Assembly (NCBI RefSeq): GCF_026914265.1
Contig: NC_069125.1
Span: 20,138,966 to 20,202,965, forward strand
Source: Mya arenaria
Lineage: Eukaryota; Mollusca; Bivalvia; Myida; Myidae
Direction: 5' to 3'
DNA length: 64,000 nt
Position numbers and translations under genes: made by a program. The notes beneath the pieces are model-generated. The model made no database searches, was not told the DNA's origin, and worked only from the letters and a program-made list of their open reading frames with translations. Each line of letters starts with the position of its first letter. Within the stretch, counting starts at the first letter, position 1. This document shows positions 48,901 to 58,926 of this stretch, piece by piece.

Positions 48901-51900
48901 AAGATTTTCCCGTGCATCACCTCCAAACGTTCAAAAAGTGTGTCGATACTTTTTCGGATGGAAGGCTCGAGAGCAGTGGTACCCTTTGTTGCAAAGCTGG
49001 TCCACATGCAAGCCTTGTCAAAGGACAGTTTCAAAAACAGCGGAGAAGGGCATTTCTTGCACATGTGCAGCAGCAGATTTTTTTGATCAGGGGTAAGGTT
49101 TCGCTTTTTTAATTTCAACCATTTGTCGATAATTTTCTCAAAGTCATCAGACGTTAGTGTCGGTATTTTAACTAAATTAGCATCTGCTCGTATTGTTGAC
49201 TGCAAAGGAACACAATGAACAACAAGATTTAACAAAATATGTTTTAAATCATAATACATGTACATGGATGCGTTTTGAGATTAACGTTTGAAATGTCCAT
49301 ACCAGTAAGTTCCCAGGGTATAAGTCTGCCCCTTACCTTTAATATTGGATACGCCTCAAACTGATTTTCCGGCAACGTTGACACAATGACTTTCACATTC
49401 GGTCGCAGTTTCATTGGTAGCCACTGGAGTTGCCTAGCATTGTGCGACGTGTCCAGTTGGTCAAGTGAGTCCAATAGAATAACCAACGGCCTGTCGTTGT
49501 TTGGGGAAAACAAGCTCAAAGCAAACTCATCTGTCAACATTCGGAGATCCTGTTAATGCAAACACACGATACATTGTTTTGATCCTGTCTCGTTCTTATT
49601 ATTTAATATAATTTTATAATTGTAGTTGGAAGTGGACCAGCTTATAAAGCGTAAATACGACCCACCTTTGAAACATCCGTGTCGATACCGTATGCTTTCC
49701 TTATTTGAGACGTGATACTGGTCAGAAGACCCACGATGCTGGAGCTGTCCGGGGTGGTTCCAATAAATCTGAAAACAGCCAAATAATGTATTCTCAACGA
49801 CTCGTGTATATCCTCATCCGTTGTTTGTTTTATTAACATAAATTAAAGAATAGTGATGCTATTAAAGAATAGTGATGCTATTAAAGAATAGTGATGCTAT
49901 TCTCTATTTAGATTGTTCTACGCTAAGTAAAATTTTAACGTAATTGTGATTTGTAATTGCTAGCTTCACAATATCAACAATAACACATACCTAAGAACTG
50001 TTGCGCATTTATTGTTTGTCCATTTGGCACAGCACTTGGCTGCCATGGCCATAATTGACGTTTTGCCTGTGCCCGACTCCCCAAAAAGAACAAAGGGTTC
50101 GTCGCCGAGGCCTTTCACATAATTCTCGATTTTCTAAAGAAAAAAGAATGGATGAATGGGATAAGAAGTGGAATCCAGATTTTTGCAAAAGCCTTTTTGT
50201 CCGCCAATCCTGTCGTTATGTTAGTACTTATACTGGTCGCAATGTGAAGGTTTAATCGAACAAGTTGTAATTAAATTAATGTCACTCACAACCTTCTTCC
50301 TGTCATCACTCAGATTATAGCAGTAGATCGAATATCTAGGTTTCTAACATACCATTGATACCAAATAGTGCATTTAAAAACAAATGCTTGCGGTGTATCT
50401 CAAACAAACAATTTGGATACAAAACTATTATATATATACCTTTAAAGTTTCTTCCCGTCCGTGGAATTGTTTGCACTTCTTTTGACAAAATTGTATGTGT
50501 TCAGTGATTTCCTTTGTAAGCGTATCATGACTTGCTGTTTTTGCATCCACAGCAGTTTTTATCAAAGCACACATCTTGGACACGAAGTCCTCCTTCATTT
50601 TGGCAAGATATTTCTTGTGCTCTGGACTATTTGGGTTAATACCTGAAAATGATCAATGAAAACAACATGTGAAGGACTTTCGTTTTTTTGTGTGGTCACT
50701 TTGTTAAAAAATTCATTTTGTAATTGGTTCTTTCCATATTTTTATTTTGAGAAAATAAAAAATACCCTTTTCTTTATCCCATTTTACTGTGTAATCCAGT
50801 ATGTTGTCCCCCAGTTTCGACTTCATTTCCTCTTTTAAAGGAATCTGCATTTCTCGAATCTTTTGGAGCTTCCTCTCAGAATTGCTGTATGAGCACTCTA
50901 TTGTCATTATGAAAATAGCATATATACATGGTAGTTTTCCTGTGTTGTTACATGCAGTAAGCCATGCAGGTGAATACATTTTAATTGCAAATAAATAAAT
51001 GAATAAATGGCAAAAAAATCCTTATTTTCTGATTATTTTAGCTTAATTTATTCCACAGAAGTTCGACTTTATTATGGAAGTCGACAGCTATAAAAAAAAA
51101 AGGTTAAAGCGCCCACAACAAACTGACCCAGCATGTCGAGCACAAACTCCACCCACCTATAAACCTAGACAGGAGGAAGTTGCTCTCCTGGTCGCCGATG
51201 TCCTCGATGGTCCTGTGTATCCAGAGACACGTGTTACCAAGCTCGGAGACAGTAAGAAGACCACTGTGTACCTCCGTCTCCGTGACTGGGTGAAATGATT
51301 GAAATCTAGTATACTAATGTATCATCATTATACAGTACACTTATATTAGGATACACTTAGGTTAGGTATTTAACATGACAACGTTATGCAATGACAACCC
51401 GGGAGCATTTTGACTTCATGGTATTCTTGGTTCACCTTCCACTGCAGTACAAGAGATCACGACTCGAGACTAGACAGATGGATGATTGTAACGATCCTTC
51501 TGTTGTGTCCTAACTTGGCTGCTGAATGTTGGACATGCACAAAAACATCGGTAAATCAAGCATATTATGTGTCATGGTGCACTATATTCACTCCAATTTG
51601 CAACCATTGAATACCCAAAGTCCATTTCATTAGCTACATTGAAACAGGGTATGAACTAAGGTAACAGGGGCGCTAACGATCCACTTCTCTAATGGATATT
51701 GAAAAAAACTGATAGAAAGAAACAATCCAGCTTTGTAAAAGATTAAAAGTGAGTCAACTCTTCTATACAAATATCAAATAAAATTCAACATGGAATCTTT
51801 TACGTACATGATTGCTCTTTAAAACTGTATCTCATTTTTTTGTCAATTAAAAACTTGAATGTTTATATTGAAACGAAGGAGCTTAACATACATAAACAGT

Positions 51901-54900
51901 CAAAAAGAAATTGAATAACTTTCCTCATGAGCGATTTATAAAAATATCTGAGATAGAGATTTAGAGTTCATAGTCTTGACATTGGCTGTGCGGACTTCAG
52001 ATGCATTGCTTGGAAGATAAGAAATGTTTTTATCAGTATATCACTGTAATTTTGAACATTTCAATAACTTTCCTTTTCCATTAATGTATGTTTTCAAAAA
52101 CAAGGAACAAGGTGATACAGAAGGCTATCCCGTCAAGGTGATACAGAAGGCTGTCCCGTCAAGGTGATACAGAAGGCTGTCCCGTCAAGGTGATACAGAA
52201 GGCTGTCCCGTCAAGGTGATAGGCTGTCCCGTCAAGCTGATACAGAAGGCTATCCCGTCAAGCTGATACAGAAGGCTATCCCGTCAAGCTGATACAGAAG
52301 GCTACCCCGTCAAGGTGATACAGAAGGCTACCCCGTCAAGGTGATACAGAAGGCTATCCCGTCAAGCTGATACAGAAGGCTATCCCGTCAAGGTGATACA
52401 GAAGGCTATCCCGTCAAGCTGATACAGAAGGCTATCCCGTCAAGCTGATACAGAAGACTATCCCGTCAAGCTGATACAGAAGGCTATCCCGTCAAGGTGA
52501 TACAGAAGGCTGTCCCGTCAAGGTGATACAGAAGGCTATCCCGTCAATGTGATACAGAAGGCTATCCCGTCAAGGTGATACAGAAGGCTATCCCGTCAAG
52601 GTTATACAGAAGGCTATCCCGTCAAGGTGATACAGAAGGCTATCCCGTCAAGGTTATACATAAGGCTATCCCGTCAAGGTGATACAGAAGGCTATCCCGT
52701 CAAGGTGATACAGAAGGCTATCCCGTCCCCTTTATACCGATACCATTCCCATGTATTTATCTACTCAATAAAATGTCCATGAATTTCGCGTACCTAAACT
52801 GGGGGGGGGGGGGGGTCCTGGTCAATCCCAAGTTAATTAAACTTCATGTAAAATGTAAAGCAGCTCTTTTCGCAGTTCTCTACTTGATAGTTTAAACTTA
52901 CTGGAGCGGATATATTTGCGAGCAGTTTCCGCGTCAAACACCTCCTGGGCTACATTCTCCAATGTCTCCTGTATTACCTCGCTCTCCTCCCACCATACTT
53001 TCTTCGCGGCGTCCTTTTTGTCCTACAGTAATAAAATAAACCAATTTTGAAAATGCAGGTTGACCTGACTGACATTGAACGCAACACCCTCAAGCCCAAC
53101 AAAGAGTATTGAATCTAGTCTGTTTAACATTATTATGCAATTATATACTATATACTAGAATTCATATCTCTGACATTCTAACTGGGCTTTTATTCTTTTC
53201 CACCTTAATCACTTATACTTATCCATATATAAGATTCGAAAAAAAACTATGCGATATTGAGTACCTTAACAGTACTGAGGAAGTCTGGCAAGTGAATGCT
53301 GATAGGGAACGCCACATATACCGGAGGGTCCGCATTCAGGTCCTTCGCATACCATCTATTTCAACACGTACATAATTAAATATATTCATGTCATCACAAA
53401 CATCATGCATTGCGAGATAACTATATCATAGACAAATATAGTGTTTTCAGTCACAGCATGTTCTATTATTATTGCCGATAGTGTCGCTCGTCATACGTTG
53501 AAGTCAATGGAAACAGAATGGACATCTTCTTGAAATGATAAGAAAAGTTAAATATAAAGTGAAAATACAAACATGGCCCTTACTTCTTAAACAGTTTCTT
53601 CGTTTCATCAGAATCAACGTTCTGCATGATGGTCTCAAATTCTGCGGCTTCGATTGTCCTCGGGAAATCTTTGTAACCGTATTTATGAGACATTAAGGAC
53701 TGAAATATATTACTGAGAAGATTACCTTCTATTGGAATGTATATAATGTGAATGGGACCACCAACACTAAATATTGAGTGGAGGAAATTGATACATGTAC
53801 AAAAGATTTATTTTAAGAATCATGAAAATGTACTAGTAATAGAAAATAGAAATTGAAAACAGACATGGGCCCGATTTCACAAAGAAGCTGCAAGTCGTAT
53901 ATTAACACTCCTACTGCGCTTACTAAGATGAATCATTTCACTTGCATTCATATTCCAATTAACGAAAATTCTTCGGAAACTGTCTAACAGTACACAAACG
54001 ACCCTTGTGATTGGTCAAGAGACATTTAATGGTTGTTAAGATGTAGGATACATCTATGAATAAAGTGACGTCAATGACGAACAACCGAATCCATACTACT
54101 TTAAATTGTCTTGTAAGTCTTTCTCACAAACCGTGCGACGACAAAATGTTTCCACAGGGATGATCCGCAATACATAAACATTCAACGGACTAAGCATGAA
54201 TTTTAATGGAATGTTATTATGATCGCCTATTTTTTCAGGTGGGAAAATATTTCTTGTCTCAAGATTGTTCGTGCAGACTTGCCCCTGGTCTTGGTGAAAC
54301 AAATATGAGACCAATGATGGGTGCCAAGCCCTATTAAAAACTTTTGAAAATACACAGAAGACGTCTCTAAATTCTAATCCTTCGTCAAGAGCTTGACACA
54401 ATGAATGAAAGACGAATGCTATTTGGTTGAGAGTCGAGCCGTATTTGAAGCTTCGTTAGAGCTTTGTTCTGCAAAAGGAAGTTTAAGACGTGTTTGCGGG
54501 TTACTATTTCGAGAACTGTGCTGACGACACCTTAAAGAGAGACAGGTTTGTGGTTTTCCATAACCCTTAAGATCATTTTTCTTGAAGATGGCACAGACAT
54601 GCGCAAGTTCCCGCTGGTGTTGGGGCATGTACTACATTACCACTTCAATAATTATATAGTCGGAACGGCTAGACGGTAAAAGTTAAAACCGTACAAAGTG
54701 AACAGGTATGTAATCATTACGTCTTCGTAAGAATTAGTACTTACCACGAATGAAGGTCCAGTAGAAACGTTCTGACTGTTACGAATCTCCCTGATACAGA
54801 TATCGGTGCCCATGTGGTCGTCTGTGGCCTGGTCCCGGATGCCCCATCGCATGTCTACCACCTGGAAGTCGTACCCTAGTCCCTGGCAGAACTTCTTAAC

Positions 54901-57900
54901 TACAGGGTATCCCGTCTCCATGAGCGTGTTACGCTCGTGCTGGGTGTCTGAACAGGTTCGATATGTATGTTTCGTGTGTATAAGGATGATAGAAAACAGG
55001 TTCTTTTGCATTTTACAAGTGTTAAAACAAAACTCATTATAATTTAATGTGAAGAATACAGAAATTCCATCCAAAATGTTGTCGTGTTATTCTATATATA
55101 TGTATAAACTTATTTTTGTCCAACTGTTGCGTTCAATTAAATATTTAACCTGTAAATGTGCTGGAGGTGAATATGCGGACCACCCTGGCAGTGGAAAGAC
55201 ATTCAATGTCCATGTTTCCAAGATATAATTCTTCATCCGGTGTCCGCGGCCCTGTATATTTGTCTTTTCCGAATAGCTGAAAATAATAGGAACACAACTT
55301 TTTCATAAAATGAATATAAGTAATGGTAAAGGACACGTGCCAAGTTTAACATGAGACTCTTTGTAAAATATCTGCATTTTCATTGAACAGACCTTGGAAT
55401 CGCGTTCTATGTTGAGTTTATAACTACTCTGATAGAGAGACCCTCGGATGGAATGGTGCCAATAACATTGACCAATCCGAGGTTTCTAACGCAAACATCA
55501 ATCTGGTCATTTCTCAGGTCTGATTTCTCAAGATGGAGCGCGATTCCCAGAAATGATTTGGCAAACTTATTCTACTTTTTGTCCGGTCAGCTGAAAGCGG
55601 TTACGCGCCACCAATTTGCGTTGGTTTTCCATGCGGGCCATCGTCTTCTGCCTTTTCAACTGGTATCGAGTCTTCATTTGGTCCAAACCGAGGATGTCTG
55701 TAACATTTAGTAACAGTCAGTAACCGCTGCTTCTGTTGCGAATTTGTCTACTACGCAAACGAGAAGACAAATGACATGTGACGGTCAGATCAGTGGCGTG
55801 TACGCTCATGTACTGTTCTCATACGTGAGAGTACGAGATAACATTTTACACTAGGTGCAATTGTACTTGCTTTGATAATTTATACATAATTATATCGGTA
55901 TATTAAACGTGACTTTGCATTTGTATTGTTTCGCATATATTCATTAACCCTGTTTAAGGCAATACAAATTCAGCCAAATTTTGCGAAGGGTGAAAGACCC
56001 CAAAACTCCCTCTTGGCGTTAACTTTTTTTTTTTTTTTTTTTTGGGGGGGGGGTCCAGTGACAAAAGGTGGCACATGCACCCAATGTGCGCTCCTAAAGT
56101 GCACCCCTCCCCTCGTACGCCAAAACCTGGAACCGCCCCTGGAAACAATCTGAACGTGCCACCTACTGTCAACATCATCGTCATCTTCCATGCCTTGTTC
56201 CATCCGTCTCACCAGGTGCTTGGTTTCATTCCGGTTCGCACGGGCGCTGTAACCATAGGAACATTCATAAAATAAAACGTATGACGTCATAGGAGATTAG
56301 TATGACATACCAGGTATGGTCCAGTTTTATTTCTCCATAATTTACTTCGTCGTTTCATTTTGTATTTGTAAATGCTGTAATTGCCAGCGATCGACCATTT
56401 TTCTCTGAGAAAAGCGCGAAACTCATGGTTATATTAATCTAGGTTTAATACTGGCCTTACTAAACATCAAAGAATTGTCATTGTTTTATTCGAATATCTT
56501 TACCAACTTTCGTTTGTGTTCTACCTAACTGTCACCGCCGACCACGACATTAAAGCTATAGCACAACCAATAAAACGTTTATGTAATCATATGTATCGGG
56601 TATGTAATCATATGTATCGGGTATGTAATCATATGTAATCATATGTATCGGGTATGTAATCATATGTATCGGGTATGTAATCATATGTATCGGGTATGTA
56701 ATCATATGTATCGGGTATGTAATCATATGTAATCATATGTATCGGGTATGTAATCATATGTATCGGGTATGTAATATTATAGTATATGTATCCCGAGAGT
56801 CTAGACTATATTAGAAAGTTGCGGAATACAACAAGTTGGTCTCCTCGAGGGCATACATAATACATAAAAAGTCGATACTAAACTTAATTCTTACTTATGC
56901 CGACGGAGGTCACGGATGCTAATTAAAGTAATTATACTATGAATGAGAACACGTTAAAACACGTTAAACGTAAAACAAGTGTTTCGAAACGAATGTAATT
57001 ATTTATGAGATGAAAGTTACAACAAATATAAATAGCGTCGAACGACTGAGAAGAAAATGATGTGCATGGGGAAGTTGCCACTATAATTACAAGTGTAGTT
57101 GATAAAAAGAAATTATGGTCATGTCCGTGTGTTGCCTGAACTATAATTCCTCTAAGCCTTATTTACGTAATAGTTAGATGACATGGCATGGAGTAAACAC
57201 TTCAGGTCATCTAACTGACTTAGAATACAACCTCATTGGCTTTTACATTGACAATGCGAAATCCGACGCAGTATCGGATGAGCGGCAGTAAGCGGACTTT
57301 TAAACACCCGCGAAAAGGATATTCTTAGTGATTACCTACTTGCAATTAGAATACATCCTACTGTATCTTTAAACGGTCCGCTGTAGGCGGCGGATGTGCG
57401 TTCATACATGTAGTATAACATTCCGCTATAGACGGTTGAACGTTCATAGCACGTATGTTTACTTGGTTGGTAATATGCAAATAAGCAAAACCCGGGCTCC
57501 GTGTAGATTGAGAATTTACTGTACATGAAGACCTTGTTGGCCTCGCACGTTACACTACATTTACAATTTGAAATTTCGCGGGTGTCCAAAAGGACCACCC
57601 ACTCATCCGATACACAATCCATGCGTATGATTTTGCGTTGACAAAGTATCAGCCAATGAGGTTGTATTCTACGTCAGTTAGATGACTTGAGTGAAAATCC
57701 TAATGATTAAGAAGGGCTAGCTCCGCCCATTCTTAACCATTAAGATTTTAATTCATGTCCTCTAAATATTACTTAATTGGCTTAAAATGTAGGTTGTATT
57801 CTACAGTAACGTTACTTTTTTCATAATTGAAAGCGATTGTGTTTTTGTATCGCCCCCATGGGATGGTTGTTTTCGAAATCAGATAAAAGTACATTTGAAA

Positions 57901-58893
57901 CTGCCCCAGATCATCAGTTCTTAGCGTTGTTAACATTAGTAATTAATATCAGTTGGTCACATTTTGGTCATTGTGATTTTCAATAGTCATATCACTCTGT
58001 TGTATATACTTTTTAGTCAACGACCGTAGACATTTTCAATTTAATATTTTTTGTCCGATATAACCTACATGGATGCATGGTAGCTTTTTTTGCAAGTTAA
58101 AAATATTTGAGTGCGGAAAATGGTACATTACAAATATGGCCACTTTCATAAATGGCGTCGTTGGCATTGGCATTGTGATACATGTTATTCTTCAACCATA
58201 ATCGGTGCAATATGCGTCACCAAAAATGTTTCAACTTGTGTAATAAGACATTTGGGCCACCCAATCGGTGATGAAAGGTAGCCCTTATATAATTGTGTTA
58301 TCATTTGAAAGATTGGATCATGCTCGATACGTTGACAAACAAATCGCCTAGTTCATGTTCAAAAGCAGTAAAACGTCGCCTTTACGGTTGTATTTTTTTG
58401 CCATCCGATTGCATATATTATAAATATTCTTAATCAGCGAGCCAAACTCTTTAAAATGATAAGAATTTTATATACGGTCATCAGGCATGCAAAAGTATGG
58501 CATATAGAATTTTGAAATTTCTATTTTAATGAAAGAAATGGAATATCTTAGAACACGGCCGTACCTTTTCGCTCTGGACTGTCGCCGTTTAACTTGAGAC
58601 GAGAACTCGCTCTCCCCTTCCTGTCCCTTACTTTCGATTTGTCCGCCCACGCCTCCATTTACCGCAACCGACGCCTCCCTCGTTCCGTTTCCGGTTGACA
58701 CATGGCCGCTAGGTGCAGGTTGGTCGTCCTTCTGTCTGCTAATAACACCTTGCTTAACCGGAAGTCCCTTCGGTGGAACGGAACTTCCGGGAAGGCGCTC
58801 GTGCTGTTGCTGTTGTTGTTGTTGTGGTTGCTGCTGCTTCTGTGACGGAGTTTTGTTTTCATTTTTGGATGCTTGAGATGACCCGGAACCCAT
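24796..58893 (-). CDS. NACHT and WD-repeat protein (NWD1/NWD2 family), complete, 34 exons
   Basis: Exons, 5' to 3': 58565-58893, 56167-56246, 55576-55697, 55150-55276, 54745-54947, 53584-53699, 53265-53355, 52902-53022, 51157-51285, 50766-50897, 50440-50642, 49991-50133, 49666-49768, 49337-49549, 48869-49199, 48433-48585, 48185-48331, 47639-47855, 47364-47520, 47034-47202, 46613-46774, 46202-46399, 45939-46055, 43542-43682, 43059-43329, 41075-41201, 39338-39509, 39027-39139, 38402-38579, 29235-29300, 26771-26938, 26143-26309, 25082-25229, 24796-24911. The total of 5430 nt gives 1809 aa with all phases matching, close to the roughly 1560-1740 aa of vertebrate NWD1/NWD2. Domain order: myristoylation-type N-terminus, polyQ, DUF4062-like, NACHT, WD repeats, acidic tail. 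STAND NTPases of this kind are ATP-driven oligomerising switches; the ligand is unknown. Some exon edges (2, 9, 10, 20, 24) were chosen among alternatives by phase. Confidence 0.93.
26336..26720 (+). repeat. dispersed bivalve repeat in intron 31
   Basis: Begins 'aaacaagagatgtcacggtt', passes 'aacaaatgcacccgagtggg', and later 'aaggtcaccgcgaccatgac' and 'aggagtcatctgctaaacat'. These words match a repeat I know as common in bivalve introns. It starts about 27 bases upstream of the exon 32 acceptor on the minus strand. Confidence 0.6.
27320..28940 (-). repeat. minisatellite, 48-bp unit, about 34 copies (NACHT-WD intron 30)
   Basis: The plus-strand unit is 'ggagcgctagggacaccagg' plus 'tgcgctgggaacactattgg' plus 'cataataa'. 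It is GC-rich compared with all surrounding DNA. Because 48 is divisible by three, frames stay open for long distances on both strands (up to 486 codons on minus, 27264-28724, a 16-residue repeat of the VFPAHLVSLALLIMPI type; 220 codons on plus). On the sense strand each unit holds 'gttcccag' and 'gtccctag' acceptor-like words and a 'CACCTG|gtgtcc' donor-like word. Confidence 0.95.
29301..30589 (-). other. unique part of NACHT-WD intron 29
   Basis: No exon is seen. Near 30135-30240 the words 'ccggtttcacgaaaaatgta' and 'ggtttctttgtgaaacctg' form an imperfect inverted pair that may be a small MITE of the 'ggtttcac' type. Confidence 0.4.
30590..37894 (-). repeat. 7.3-kb minisatellite, 38-bp unit, about 190 copies (NACHT-WD intron 29)
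   Basis: The plus-strand unit is 'gtttccctcgtttagtattt' plus 'gttgtcctgtgaggttat'. Variants are common (ctcgtc/ctcgtt/catgtt; gtcctg/gtcccg; ggttat/ggtaat). Higher-order structure is present: 31250-32581 recurs at 32941-34272 with offset 1691 and few changes, and shorter blocks recur near 35850, 36380 and 36640. On the gene's sense strand each unit reads 'aatactaaacgagggaaac' then 'ataacctcacag|ga', a branch-point-like word about 22 bases before an AG. Confidence 0.96.
39497..40857 (-). repeat. minisatellite, 37-bp unit, about 36 copies, carrying the exon 27 acceptor (NACHT-WD intron 26)
   Basis: The plus-strand unit is 'ggatattgaacagtcctaca' plus 'agtatagcataaaacac'. The first unit overlaps exon 27: on the minus strand 'ctatacttgtag|GACTGTTCAATA' is the true acceptor at 39510/39509. 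Units with 'gtcctac' keep the tag|GAC acceptor; a block around 39630-40060 has 'gtcatac', which destroys it. Shorter 25-bp units lacking 'aacagt' also occur. Confidence 0.93.
41396..43090 (-). repeat. minisatellite, 34-bp unit, about 49 copies, carrying the exon 25 donor (NACHT-WD intron 25)
   Basis: The plus-strand unit is 'tccatggatgtggttatacc' plus 'tgattctatttgcg'. On the minus strand each unit reads 'ccatggacgcaaatagaatc' then 'ag|gtataacc', and the first unit supplies the last roughly 28 coding bases and the donor of exon 25 (exon ends 43059). The array fills about 90 percent of intron 25 (41202-43058). Several copies have the insert 'gacttg' or an extra 'ctgttatac'. Confidence 0.94.
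44326..44360 (+). repeat. (TTCTG)n microsatellite
   Basis: About six pentanucleotide repeats in NACHT-WD intron 23. The stretch 43683-44300 around it holds no exon or element I recognise. Confidence 0.8.
44455..44740 (+). repeat. two diverged repeat copies around a T14-G11 tract
   Basis: 44455-44540 ('aagtgcagcgggaaacgaaa' ... 'caagactccatg') resembles 44655-44738 ('aagagtgacgggaaacgtag' ... 'catgactccatg'). Between them lie 14 T then 11 G (44571-44595). A similar T/G tract occurs at 56024-56053. Confidence 0.5.
45060..45250 (+). repeat. tandem repeat, about 68-bp unit, 2.5-3 copies
   Basis: Units of the form 'ataacgagaccagaactttc' 'aagagaacataccgcatata' 'agaccagaactc' followed by 'gggagaatata'. 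Located in NACHT-WD intron 23; no coding value. Confidence 0.7.
45340..45912 (-). repeat. inverse-orientation copy of the 11030-12480 repeat family
   Basis: Read on the minus strand it opens 'ttagctcgactaatcga', passes 'gcgtctgggtctgcgtcggc' and 'aaattatgggcctttattat', and repeats the 'ttttgcttgtaaccgtgtgg' type unit. A (TTGAC)n run near 45596-45615 interrupts it. This pairs with the larger copy in TMEM120 intron 4. Confidence 0.7.
48869..50897 (-). other. NACHT-WD exons 10-15: NACHT NTPase core (aa about 440-814)
   Basis: Exon 11 ends in CKQFHGREETL, the usual lead-in. Exon 12 carries the Walker A motif GESGTGKTS (residues 569-577, Lys575). Exon 14 carries the Walker B motif LVILLDSLDQLD (about 655-666, Asp660 with the DxxDQLD extension), followed by the sensor-like KVIVSTLPEN. 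All key residues for ATP binding and hydrolysis are present, so the switch is predicted to be active. Exon 15 is the helical region after the core. Confidence 0.92.
49840..49902 (+). repeat. 21-bp tandem repeat, 3 copies
   Basis: Three consecutive copies of attaaagaatagtgatgct (plus two bases) in NACHT-WD intron 12. Confidence 0.85.
52109..52727 (+). repeat. minisatellite, 26-bp unit, about 24 copies (NACHT-WD intron 8)
   Basis: The unit is 'aaggtgatacagaaggctat' plus 'cccgtc', with variants caagctg, ctgtccc and ctacccc. Unlike the arrays in introns 25 and 26 it does not overlap an exon. Confidence 0.95.
52801..52815 (+). repeat. poly-G run of 15
   Basis: An uninterrupted G15 about 90 bases from the exon 8 donor, on the antisense strand of the NACHT-WD gene. 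On the transcript it is a C-run. Confidence 0.85.
54096..54628 (-). pseudogene. decayed non-LTR retrotransposon reverse transcriptase fragment (NACHT-WD intron 5)
   Basis: Minus-strand frames read LAHVCAIFKKND and, after frame breaks, LCQ/MCQALDEGLEFRDVFC followed by FSKVFNRAWHPSLVSYL. This is the order seen in jockey/CR1-type LINE reverse transcriptases (VCAIFKKND ... QALDEG ... FCDISKAFDRVWH). The Asp residues of the catalytic A motif are replaced (Val and Asn), and there are stops and frameshifts, so it is dead. Confidence 0.75.
56020..56141 (-). mobile_element. repeat fragment beginning CAGGGGCGG, inserted next to the exon 2 donor
   Basis: On the minus strand it starts 'caggggcggttccaggtttt' and ends in the T/G tract at 56024-56053. 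A copy beginning 'caggggcgggttcaggattt' lies at 62790 on the plus strand. The insertion begins about 25 bases inside intron 2, just past the donor gtaggt (56166-56161). CAGGGGCGG starts are typical of a widespread invertebrate transposon end; I cannot assign the family. Confidence 0.5.
56575..56782 (+). repeat. minisatellite, 21-bp unit, about 9 copies (NACHT-WD intron 1)
   Basis: The unit is 'catatgtatcgggtatgtaat', with two places where an extra 'catatgtaat' is inserted, giving 31-bp units. Confidence 0.92.
57204..57692. mobile_element. foldback element with about 110-bp inverted arms, enclosing the LTR-like repeat copy 2 (NACHT-WD intron 1)
   Basis: The left arm (57204-57315: 'tcatctaactgacttagaat', 'acaacctcattggc', 'gtatcggatgag', 'acacccgcgaaa') is the imperfect inverse of the right arm (57571-57692). 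The interior 57365-57560 matches 6996-7200 in direct orientation. So one repeat lies nested in another, or the foldback family includes that core. Confidence 0.7.
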
Positions 58894-58926
58894 ATTTGCA
58901 CCGGAGTTCTTCTTGATTTGTTATTT

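Larger units (their letters stand above)
51157..54947 (-). other. NACHT-WD exons 5-9: DUF4062-like module (aa about 210-439)
   Basis: The motif FTSSTFTDTQHERN spans the exon 4/5 junction, followed by LGYDFQVVDMRWGIRD, then ICIREI and GPSFV. This is the pattern of the DUF4062 / NWD N-terminal module that precedes NACHT in many animal STAND proteins. Exon 6 gives SHKYGYKDFPRTI and exon 7 WYAKDLNADPPVYV, both typical of NWD proteins. Exon 9 (SITETEVHSGLL ... CLWIHRTI) leads to the NACHT-proximal helices. Function of this module is not established. Confidence 0.8.
55150..58893 (-). other. NACHT-WD exons 1-4: myristoylation-type start, polyQ, charged linker (aa 1-219)
   Basis: The protein opens MGSGSSQ, which fits the N-myristoylation consensus (Gly2, Ser6). 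A Gln-rich tract (KQQQPQQQQQQQHE, about 19-32) is encoded by mixed CAG/CAA. Then come a Pro/Gly-rich disordered stretch and the basic run VKRRQSRAKR near 100-110, useful as a second membrane-binding signal. Exons 2-3 are highly charged (EQGMEDDDDVD, then MKTRYQLKRQK) and probably helical. Exon 4 leads to VRIFTSSTFT, the start of the DUF4062-like module. Membrane attachment is inferred. Confidence 0.75.

Noticed and set aside
50766..50890. exon 10 starting at the acceptor tacag|CAATTC
   Set aside because: That start is out of phase with exon 9 and hits a stop. The upstream acceptor caatag|AGTGCTC at 50897 restores phase.
51074..51298. 74-codon plus-strand frame that looks protein-like
   Set aside because: It is the antisense of NACHT-WD exon 9 (51157-51285), whose minus-strand reading joins in phase with exons 8 and 10.
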